The notes under the pieces are model-generated. The model saw nothing but the letters and a program-made list of their open reading frames with translations, was not told the origin of the DNA and did not search any database. Positions 21,458 to 31,448 of a stretch of 64,000 bases of DNA are shown here, piece by piece. The DNA is from Endotrypanum monterogeii. Its lineage: Eukaryota; Euglenozoa; Kinetoplastea; Trypanosomatida; Trypanosomatidae. The translations under genes were made by a program, and so were the position numbers. Position 1 is the stretch's first letter, and each line of letters starts with the position of its first letter. Location: assembly GCA_000333855.2 (NCBI GenBank), contig CM007341.1, positions 279,414 to 343,413 on the forward strand, in the 5' to 3' direction.

Positions 21458-22060
21458 TTCAATCTATGGCACAGACGACGTGACATGTGCTGCGACGCAG
21501 CACATGTCGTGTTCTCATTGCCTATATTATCGCTATTCCTGTGTCTGTACGCGCTGTCCTCCCATTGTTCTCTTCTGTCTCCGGTGTAGTACTCCAACTG
21601 CTACTCTGCGTCTTTTCAGCGGTGACGCATCCCCGCTTCTTTCCCCTCATTCCCCGCCCTTTTCCAACCCCCAGTGCTTTCAAATGTTGACTAGTAATTA
21701 ATACCTCCGTCGGAAACGAAGCCGACCGGAAATATGGCGCTTATAACTTGACACAAAAGGCACGCACGCACTTCTTGATGCCCCGGTGATCATGGCTGTG
21801 AGACTGTGGCAGCGGTATGCTGTTTTCCCTTTTTTTTTGCGTCTATGGCACGCTAGTGCTTCACTAGGTAAGCAGAAGACGGTACTATCTTTCTAATGAG
21901 AATGTCCGGAGGGTCGAACGAGGTGAGGGGATGTACGGACACCAGTTGCCAACCCGCTCACTCAGCACGGAAAAAACGAAAGGAGGAGGGGTCACAAGGA
22001 TCTTTATCGTACGCGGCCTCTGGCCCGATCATGTGAGCATGCGTCTCTCTCTACACAGAC

Positions 22061-22092
<32 letters not shown>

Positions 22093-23220
22093 ATGTATAC
22101 TTATGTTTGCATGATCATGTTGGGCTTGAATAGTATCCAAGAGGAAGGGAAAAGGACACATTCCCTTCTCGCCCCTCTTCCCCCCTCCGTGTGTGTGTGT
22201 GTGTGTGTATATCCGTACGTGTTTGTGCGAATCCTGAGTGCACACAGTTGGTGTGTCTTCTGCTGCCTTGGCCGGATTCCGCCTGCTTTATTTCTTTCTC
22301 CTTTTTTTTTTGTTTCCGTTGAGATTTTTAACTCCGTTTCATTTTTTTCTCCTGTTGACTTTCTCGATTTTCCTCCCATTTTTCCTCCCCACTTGTTCTC
22401 TCATCCGAAGCGCTTTCTCTTGGTCGTGTGGGCGTGCAAGCAGACGCGCACACACACACACACACACACAGACGCACGGGAGCACATTGCCGGTGACGAG
22501 GAAGCGGGTACACATCTGTATAGATACACGTGTACATCTCTCTGTGTTTGTGTGTCTTTAGGAGACCATAATCTATGACAACAAAGATGGGTCTTACGGA
22601 GTGTACCTCTCCAGTCACGCGGCGTAGCTCCGGACACAGTGACAAGTGCGATGCAAGGCACTTTGATAGGAACAAGGGAGATGCTTTTGTGAAAAGTAAG
22701 TTTCTGCGTGGAGGTACTCCGTAGGAGCGGGTTCCCACACAAAAAAAGGGGGGACTGCCTGACGGACTGGGGATGAAGACGCGTGCCTGTTCTATGGGTA
22801 TATCCGCTCATTCCTTCGTGCGGGATATGGGTGTGCTCCTGCACCTTTGCTTCCTTCCCCCCACTTCCCCCTCATCAAAAACACACAAACGCACATGCAA
22901 AACCGTAAACATACTTACATGTGCATACACAGGTTGGAAATGCTTCACGCGATCGCGTAGCCTTCCCTTTATTTTGAACTTATCTTTCCCTCCCTCCTTT
23001 CTTATGACTCCTGCGCTTTGCATGCCTGTCGCCTCTGGTGGTGCTGGGGAGATACACGGACACACACCGCACATACCGTTTCTTGTCCGCATTGACAAAC
23101 TTACAATCGAGAGCAGAGTCATTCCAGGGTTGATCTACGCTGAAAAGAGGAATATACAATAGAGTGCCTTCCCCAGCTCAGCTCAACTCATTCTTGATCA
23201 ATACGGTGAGGTATTTCACA
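20928..23220. other. Spacer between HGPRT and XPRT, 2.3 kb
   Basis: It contains a TG run (21426-21457), a compound TA-TG element (22059-22090), another TG run (22190-22210), a CA run (22449-22472), and a pyrimidine-rich stretch near 22960-23005 that could serve trans-splicing of XPRT. A 215-codon frame at 21931-22578 consists of microsatellite translation. No gene is seen. Confidence 0.65.
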
Positions 23221-23940
23221 ATGCAGCCCAGCATGCCTTGTCGTGGCTCCGTGGATCCTCAGGGCAGAGTCTTCGTGGATGGCCGCGAATACCCTATGGC
23301 ATCCGGCATAGTAGCCACGGAGGACGTCATCCACAGCCGGATCAAAGAAATGGCGGAAACCATCGCGAGGGACTATCAGCATCTCACCCACCGTGATTCC
23401 TCTCTCTGCCCCAGCGCAGCAATCGCCACGGGGACGGTGTCGGAGTCGCCAGTCAGCTACGACAACCCGCTCATCATCGTCTCTGTACTGAAGGGCAGCT
23501 ACATCTTTACCGCTGATTTCGTTCGCTACCTTGGCGATTGCGGCCTACCACACGTCGTTGATTTTGTGCGCTTATCTTCATACAACTCGGGCACGCAGAG
23601 CACTGGACAGATAACGATGTCGATGGGCTTGAAGTTCGAGAATCTTGGCGGCAAGCATGTCCTGATTGTAGAGGACGTGTGCGACTCGGGGCGCACCCTT
23701 CAATTTTTGCGACATAACTTGATGGAGAAGTACCAACCCAAGAGTGTCAAGACGCTCGTGATGGTGAACAAAGAGTCGGCAGCACGCAAGGTGGATTTCG
23801 AGCCGGAGTATGCATGTCTCAGTGGACCCAATAAGTACATCGTAGGCTACGGATTTGAGGTAAACGATCGTTACCGAGACCTGCGTCACATCTTTACCCT
23901 GCGTGACGGTGAGGCGACCCGGTACCCCTGTAGGCTCTAG
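23221..23940 (+). CDS. XPRT: Xanthine phosphoribosyltransferase
   Basis: The protein has 239 residues; the L. donovani enzyme has 241. It converts xanthine and PRPP to XMP, an activity described in Leishmania and absent from mammals. Motifs are VLKGSYIF (89-96), SSYNSGT (119-125), the PRPP motif VLIVEDVCDSGRT (147-159) and YIVGYGFEVNDRYRDLRHI (206-224). The Asn and Ser in the flexible-loop region differ from HGPRT, as expected for the xanthine enzyme. It ends in CRL, a good PTS1 tripeptide, pointing to glycosomal import. The frame is open upstream to a GTG at 23164, but the ATG at 23221 aligns with the known N-terminus. A further in-frame ATG at codon 5 could also be used. Confidence 0.96.
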   Translation: MQPSMPCRGSVDPQGRVFVDGREYPMASGIVATEDVIHSRIKEMAETIARDYQHLTHRDSSLCPSAAIATGTVSESPVSYDNPLIIVSVLKGSYIFTADFVRYLGDCGLPHVVDFVRLSSYNSGTQSTGQITMSMGLKFENLGGKHVLIVEDVCDSGRTLQFLRHNLMEKYQPKSVKTLVMVNKESAARKVDFEPEYACLSGPNKYIVGYGFEVNDRYRDLRHIFTLRDGEATRYPCRL

Positions 23941-24008
23941 GCTCAACATGAATAGAATAGGGAAATGCACACAACTCGCTCTGCACGGTCAGGATGAGGC
24001 GGTGACGC

Positions 24009-24260
24009 ATGCTGGAGCAGAAAAAAAAACAAATCGAGTGCTTGCAGAGGTGTTACTACAAGTGTGTGCAGGACTCTCCCCGATTCCCACGAGATGCGCA
24101 GCATCTGCTGAGGCTAGCACTGTGTCACGATCCAGGCTTGAACACAGGAGATGCTGAAGCGAAGAGCGCACTGCTAGCAGCCGCCAAGGCTCTCATAGGA
24201 TGGGTGCCAACGTGCCCACATACGCAGGGGCACTCGATATTCAAAAGTGCATTCGTTTAA
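24009..24260 (+). CDS. Candidate small ORF with LYR-like pattern (uncertain)
   Basis: The ORF codes for 83 residues of ordinary composition, unlike the microsatellite-derived ORFs around it. Residues 8-27 (QIECLQRCYYKCVQDSPRFP) resemble the first helix of LYR proteins, small mitochondrial proteins that bind acyl carrier protein or deliver Fe-S clusters: a Leu/Tyr-Tyr-Lys/Arg core followed eight residues later by Phe-Pro. A second and third amphipathic helix (LLRLALCHDPGLN and ALLAAAKALIGW) have the usual spacing. Against it: the ATG lies only 68 bases after the XPRT stop with no clear pyrimidine tract, so separate trans-splicing would be hard; the canonical LYR triplet is LQR or YYK; and a run of nine A lies near the start. 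It may be a decayed gene or chance. An in-frame stop immediately upstream (24003) fixes the start. Confidence 0.3.
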   Translation: MLEQKKKQIECLQRCYYKCVQDSPRFPRDAQHLLRLALCHDPGLNTGDAEAKSALLAAAKALIGWVPTCPHTQGHSIFKSAFV

Positions 24261-24305
24261 ATACTCAGACGCTAGCACATACACCCAAACATACACGCAT
24301 ATATA

Positions 24306-24320
24306 CATACACACACATAG

Positions 24321-24364
<44 letters not shown>

Positions 24365-24377
24365 ATATATATATATA
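24306..24377. repeat. Compound (CA)(TA)n(TG)n(TA)n microsatellite, nearly self-complementary
   Basis: A CA stretch is followed by about 14 TA units, then about 8 TG units and a final TA stretch. CA on one side and TG on the other side of a TA core form an inverted repeat able to fold into a hairpin in RNA or extrude a cruciform in DNA. Confidence 0.9.
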
Positions 24378-26089
24378 ATCGCCTAAACAAAAAAAGTCCA
24401 CTGACACGCCAAATCTTGTTGAATTTTGTCTTGGGTGTAATTTGAGCTAACATAATACGGTTTTTTTTTTTTTTTTGTGTTCGCGCTTTATTCTTGTCGT
24501 CTGTTGCTTAGTCTGCTTCTGCGCACTTGGCATGGGGGTGGACAGAGAAGGATGAGGGAGGGTTGACAAATCGGGAGGCATTGAGAAGAATAATGAACTA
24601 ATTTTTAATCTACTTCGTGTAAGATCACAGCTGTTTGCTTACAAGGAATGGTGGGGAAGGGAGTGAGGCTGAGTATTGTTGTTGCACAGATAGCGCACTG
24701 CTGTGGGTTTCCTTGCATTCTCTTCTCGCTTTTTTTTTTCTCCTTCTCATTCTGAATTGACTGACAAGCGTGTAGCAAGTCGTTCGTTTCGGTTTTCTTG
24801 CCATCTTCTCGCTATCTTCTCCCCTCCTCTCTCTCTGTGTGTGCACGCATACATACATATACATAAATTGTATGTGCATCTGCGAGTCTTTGCTGCAAAC
24901 AGACGGTGTGCATCATGTCGCCTCGGGTATCTCCCATTCCCTTGAACTTGTTTTTTAAATGTCCGTTGAATTTTTCCTCCCTTTTTTCTTTCTCATGTTG
25001 ATCTCCCCAATACCCATCTTCAACTCTTTCTTTTTTTTTTCTTTTGACCGCGGGTGCTGTGTGCGCGTCTGTGTGTTCCCTATTGCTTACAATCTTTCTC
25101 GTCTCTGCGTACCACATGCTGGGTATCTACGTCGGGATTGGACCCAGCGACGAGAAGGTGGTGCTGACGATGCTCTTCCTTTTCCCCGACTCCGTTCCAC
25201 GCTAGTCAGTTTTGTTGTGTGTGTGTGTACCTTAACCTCGGTCACCACTCGCGTATGGGGTGAATGTTCAATGCTTCTCCTCTATGCACCCAGTCAGGGG
25301 CGATCTGTCAACATCTCTCACCCCCCTTCTTTGTTAAGCTGATTCAGCGGTGAGTGGGGGGGGAGGATGATATATATATATATATATATATGCATACACA
25401 TAAGGGTGCGCACATAAAGATATTCATGTATCCATACATGTACCGGTCCTCTCCCGTAACCACCGCCCTCTCACCCCTCTAAAACGGTATCGGAATCCAA
25501 GGGAAGGAGGAGGCGGAGGCGGAGTACGGGCGGGGGGCATCGATGGGAACGGCGGAGTACGGGCGACCTCGTTTTCTTCCCTTTGTCCCCCCCCCCCCTT
25601 TCTATCCAAGTACGCATCTTGCATCCGAAACGGTAACAAAGAGCGACCGCAGCAACTGCGGATGTTCCATGTCGTACGCTCACCACTATCACCGCCACCG
25701 CAACCTCAGTTTCCACCTCTGCACGTTTTCTCCCCCTCGTCCTATCGGGTCGTTTCCCACTGTGAGCGTCTCCCTTTCCCCATCACACACGCACTCGACC
25801 ACTATCTCGTGTTTTTTTTTTTTTATTTTTCTCCACCCGGTACTACCTTTACTCAGCGGTGCTTAAATTTGTATATATTTATAAGGAGGCTTCAGTTTTT
25901 CTGAAAATTTTTTCCTCTGCTCCTCCCTCTGCCACCATTCTGCTGTTTTTTTTTTTTTTTTGGTTGCTGTTCAGTTCATCATCTCTCTTTTTTTTTTTTC
26001 TTGTTGATTTAGTGTCTCGATGATTACCTGCGCACGCACGCAGTCTGGGGTAGGTGTTGTTTAACCCTTGTCTTGCCCCCTCCTCAACA

Positions 26090-26140
26090 TACAGACCTTC
26101 TCCCCCCCGCCCGTCTTTGTCTCCTTCGCTTTCTTTGCAG
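26090..26140 (+). promoter_or_regulatory. Predicted trans-splice acceptor for the kinase gene
   Basis: A long C/T-rich tract ends in AG at 26139-26140, followed 32 bases later by the ATG at 26172 with no intervening ATG. The 26073 in-frame opening lies before this tract, so 26172 is preferred. Confidence 0.75.
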
Positions 26141-26171
26141 CATCTTGAACAGTTTTTTTTTTTCCCCTGAG

Positions 26172-29100
26172 ATGGACGAACTGCCTCGCTGGCCGCGTTA
26201 CCGGCCACTTCGCGTGATTGGTCAAGGGGGATTCGGTACCGTGTATCTCTGCGTGGACACGGAGTCGTCCAGTCCCCTCTGTGGGCAGCAGGTGGCTGTC
26301 AAAGCCATCTCGCTCAACTGTCTTACGGAGGAGGAAGTGCTCATGGCCATGTCCGAGGTATCTCTGTTGAAGAATATTTCTCACCCAAACATTATCACCT
26401 ATTATGATTCGTTTATACATGATGAGGGGGCGTCGAGGCATTCATCGGAAGGAAATGCAGCGTCTGCTCTACAGAGCAGCGGAGGCAGTGTTGCCTTGGC
26501 TGGGGTGGGTTTTCGGTCGCAGTGGCTCTGTCTAGTGACCGAATACATGGACGGTGGAGACCTCGCTTCCCTGCTGCGGCAGTATACTTGTCGAGGACTG
26601 TCCAGCACCGATAGTCTCGGCCGGGGCACGCGCTCGAGGACAGTGGTGACGACCGTCGCATCCCACAAGCGCTCTCGGTCTACGGCAACTGGCACAGAGA
26701 ACGCAGCTGTGGTGGTCGATCAGGAGGCATTGAGTGAGGCTGGGTGTGCGGAACGCAGTCGATTGCACCGCCAGCGCCTGGCAGCGACTCTCTCTGCCGC
26801 GCCGTCCCCGCCGATACGGACACCCTTCTTCACAGCTAGGAAGCAAACCCAGGCGCAAGGGGGTAGCGTGGTCCCCTCTGCTGAACAGACGTGGCTGTCT
26901 GACGCATCCGGGGCGGCAATGCCCTCCACTCCTCTCGGAGCCACCGATGCTGATGCCACAGGCACCGCGCGTGTTGACTGCTCTCGACGGAGCCGAGACC
27001 CTGTGGCGACTGGCAGCTGCTCCCTCCTAGACGACATGCCCGCATTTCCCACTGCGGACTCCGCGGCTGCGCTTCGCGGGCCCCAGCATGCGCCTCTGCC
27101 CGATCAGGTTTGGGTTGAATCGTTCTTGATCACTGACATCGCGAAGCAGTGCCTCGACGCCTTGGCCTACCTGCATTCCTTGTGCATCGTCCATCGAGAC
27201 ATAAAACCGTCCAACATTTACCTCTCAAAGCGTGACGGAACAGTAAAAATTGGTGACTTTGGGGTCTCGAAGCTGCTGCAGCCTGCGTCGCCATTGGCGA
27301 CAACGTTTGTGGGGACCCCGTTTTACCTCTGCCCTGAGTTGTGCATGGGCGATCCCTACTCCTTTGGCGCTGATATCTGGGCCCTTGGTGTGGTTCTATA
27401 CGAGCTCTACTGCCTGAAGCTCCCCTTCTTGTCCAAGAATGTGCTGGGACAGATTTATCTCATCACGGAGGGCACTTATGACACCGATGCGTTGAACACA
27501 CCGCACACGTTTGCAGAGCCGCAGCGGACTGCTCTCGAGGCGCTCTACGGCCCCTGCTTTCTCCAGTCTGAGCAGCTTCTCCATTCCCTCGTAGTGAATT
27601 TGGTTCTCCAGATGCTTCAGGTCGACCCGATGGAGCGACCCTCAGCTGAGGTGCTGCTAGCTGGCCTCTTTGGGGTTAGCGGTACGTCACGGTGCGGCTC
27701 TAGCGCTAGTCTTGCTCCTGTTTCGGCAGTGCCAAGTACACTAGACAGAGCACCGTCCACTCGTGTGCTCGCCCGCGGCTCCGTCGCCGCGTCCCCGCAG
27801 GGTGAACCATCATCGCTCGATGTCACAGTGGAGGGGGCAGCAGTGGGCAGGTTGCAGGCTCCACCAACGCGTTTAGGTTTCTCGGCAAGCGAGCAGCACG
27901 CACTGTGGGCTGGCAGCCTCGTAGCGGCTGCGTCCAGTGTGCTTCCTCAAGCACAACAGCAGTTACCAGGCACGCCGCTCCCAGCGCTGCAGGGGGCATC
28001 TCTCGTCCCCTCCACAGCTATTGGGAGTCGCCATTACACCGAAAGGCGGGATGAAGCAGGAGCCCAAGCACTTCTCGCCGTCCGTGTGAGATCGTCTATG
28101 GGTGATATAATGCACTGCATGCCATCAGCGCAGCGTCAACGTCTCGGCAGCCGCAGAGCAGCAGAGGAGAGGAATGAACAAGAGGAGCTACTGCGAGCTA
28201 TGCCGCCCTCGGCATCACCTCGGTCGACATCTTTTCGTATACCACCTCACTCAGCCACAGAGGCCGGTGTGCGCAGTGACGCCGGTGAAGACGCTCGCAC
28301 GCTTACTATGCTGACCCCCAGTGAGCATACGCAGGCGCGTGTATCTAGAGAGTCCACGATCGGCGGCGGTGCCGAACCCGCGGAGGTTCTTGTCCTCGAG
28401 TCAGCTGACCACGCTTCGATGCAACCGCTCTCCGCAGCGCTTTTCTCTCTGAAGGAGCTCGACAGGGGTCTTGCCAGCAGCCAAGCCTACGCTGGGCATG
28501 ATCCAGACGCGGCGGACGGCCAACACGCAGTGGAGGACGAAGTACCACTGAGCTCCCAGCAAGAGAGACGGGCCGCCTCTCAAGCGTCGCCACTCTCACT
28601 TACACCGGCACTTGATATGCCACTTGGCGATCGCACCCCTGACACTGGAGAGGATGCGCTGGACCGCCTGATAGGCACTGGGACGCAAGGCGAGATACTG
28701 GCGCTGGTGGAGAAGATTCCATGGATCAAGAATGCTGAAGCCTTTTCCGCTATACCTCTTATCCCTGGCTGTGATGATGTTCTGCTCGTTGAGCGGGCCC
28801 TTCGCAGCTCCCTCTGTAGTGTTGGTGAGACGGACGCTGGTAGTGGCCACCCGAGGGCAGAGGATGACGCTGCCCTGTCAAAGGCCTCTCTCTTCGCGTC
28901 ACAGCAGCAGCGCGGACTGCCAGTGGTGTCGTCTCCATCATTGCTATTGCGTCCACCGCTCGATACCCATCACCCGCAACAGTGTCCGCATGGTAGATGG
29001 GTTTCCGTTGATCCGGCAACCAACGCGAACAGCGTACGCATATCCTCGCATTCCCAAGCTCCGGTAGGCAATGCCGGGGCTCTTCTTCCCATAGCCGCTC

Positions 29101-31324
29101 GGATCGAGGCGATGCCGCTCAGCACTAGCGCAGGAAGCTGTTCCATCCCTCATAACTTCCAATGCTCGTTCCAGCATGACGCCGCCGCCGCCGCCGTCGA
29201 GACGGGCGAGAAAGCGGGAGGGCATGTAGTGTTGCAGCGCCGCTTATCAGGCAGGTCTACTGCGCCGAGTGGGCCGGCGTCACCCACCTCGACCATGACA
29301 TGTAGCCGAGGTGTGCCAGTGCATGCGCTTCCTCTGACAGCACTGGTGAGCACACCAGCGTCACCAGTCTCTCGCGAAGGCAATCTGCAGTCAGGAAACG
29401 TCTTTGATCCTGTATATCTGTCGCTGCCCCATGAGCAGATTGGAGACGCAGACAAGCAACAGACAGCAGTCAAGGTGGTGGGCAAATGCGGTCCCCTCGC
29501 TTGTTCGCGGCTGCTCTCGTCCACCGGCTGTGAGTCTAGCGTAGTCAATGCCGCCTGTGAGGCGCGGCTACGACCCGTCAGCACCGCACAGACACATGCT
29601 GCCGAGATGATATCGGTGAGTGGAGCATCACCGCCCACCCTGAAGGGCTGTTCTCCCGGGCGCTGCGAAGGCTACTCCTCTGCAGACTTGGAGGCCCTCC
29701 TTCGAGAAAAGCTTCTTGCACACCATCAACAGCATCGGAGGAGAAGGCAAGGGCAGCTGGCGCAGCAACGGGCCCAGGAAGTGGCTAAGGCCAATGCTAT
29801 TGCAAAGGTGAGGGCACTCTATAACGAGGTCTTTTTTTCTAGACTCGACGCCGTGTTGCCTGTCACAGGCACCACAGCGGGTTCCGCAGGACACCCTGTT
29901 GACCGTGAGGGCCACCTTTCCGGCCTTGACGCTGTGCCTGCATCACTCGCACACGTGACGACAAAGCGACCTGGGGCTCTGACAGAGGTCTCTGCAAAGG
30001 TTGTATCGGTGTCACCGGCTGCCCAAGAAAATGCAGAGATTCCCTCTCCGCACAACTCCACGCTTCCATTTTCGGTCGAAGCCGCGGCCCGGCAGGCGGA
30101 GATGGAGGCGGTAGTCCTACGTGCTCTCTCCGCTGCCCATGTGTGTCCCGCTGAGGTACCAATGTCGTCTTTACCCGATACGGCGGTGGCGGTCGCGGGC
30201 TGTCGGGATGAGACCGATAGCTGGTTCGCCGCAACCTCCGCGGCACGTCGTATACGCGAGGCCGCGTCGTTGGCGGCCGCTGTGGAGCGGCAGCGCGTCG
30301 CTCTTCGCCGCGGCCCTGCGCCTCCCTGTGTATTTATCGCTCCGGTCTGGCGCCCACCGCACGACTCGTGCGACGTGCCAGGTCTTTGGGAAACGTCGTC
30401 CGCTGAAGAGACTGACACCGATGCGCGTGGTCGAATGGGGAGGTCTGTGCCAGCTTATGTGCGAGAAGAAGTGCGATGGCGCTGGAGTGCACCGCCTTCG
30501 GACCTGGATGGCACGTTGGGGGGTTCCTCCACGGACGAAGAGGCGCCGCCGTCGTCGTCGGACTCGAAAGTTTCGTCGCTTGTGTCGTCCGAGACGACGT
30601 CGATGGCTTCATCGACCAGGTCAGAGAAGTGCGCGTCTCGTGCCACCACGCCTGACGCATCGCGAGTAATAGAAGAAGTGTTTTCCATCTCAACGGCAGC
30701 GAGGCCGCATCAGCGACGGTGCGTGCCAAGTGTGGAATGTGCGCACAATCCTGACGATCGGGTCGGTGGTATGCTCGACTCGCTCTGTAAACCTGCTGAT
30801 ACTCATGTACCAGAGCCGAAGACATCCTCGCCGCATGGTTCCCTCCTGTCGCAATGTTTAGGTGACTCGAATGCTCCCAGCGGCGATGGGGTTGAGCGCC
30901 ACGACGGCAGTTCTGTGGTGTCTTCGCGCAGGTCAATTTTCTTAGGTGCGTCGGCGAGGGATGGCTCAGCAGGACCCGATGGAGAAGGCGCGATGGCCTC
31001 GACCACTGATACCTGCCCCTCGACTGTTTGCTCGACTTCATCGGTCTCGCCTTCTTCAACCAACCATGGCGTCCTCGATGTAGGGTACCTATGTCCCAGT
31101 GAGGGCGAGTTGGGAGCACACGTACACAGCAGCTCGTTCACCCAAGGCATCGTACTCAGTGATGATAACAGTGCTGACAGCACGCTCAGCAGCAGCTCGA
31201 ACGGTACCCAAGCCTTAGCATCGTCGACAACGTCTGGCTTACTTGGCCGCGTGGACTGTGTCGCTTCCTCAAGTGACATCGACACCGAGACTGCGTCCAG
31301 TGCGACAGCGATGAAGTCGGAAGG

Positions 31325-31385
<61 letters not shown>

Positions 31386-31399
31386 ATCGACACCGACAT

Positions 31400-31448
<49 letters not shown>

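Larger units (their letters stand above)
23941..26171. other. Spacer after XPRT, 2.2 kb, with a symmetrical CA-TA-TG element
   Basis: It holds the LYR-like small ORF (24009-24260), a compound microsatellite (24306-24377), T runs, a TA run (25369-25390), and a pyrimidine-rich end leading to the kinase-gene acceptor. Nothing else gene-like is seen. Confidence 0.65.

Noticed and set aside
21931..22578. 215-codon + strand ORF between HGPRT and XPRT
   Set aside because: Its translation consists largely of microsatellite products (Tyr-Ile, Cys-Val and Thr-His repeats) and pyrimidine-tract phenylalanines, and it has no conserved segment.
23164..23220. 19-residue N-terminal extension of XPRT
   Set aside because: The extension begins at GTG; the ATG at 23221 aligns with the known start of Leishmania XPRT.
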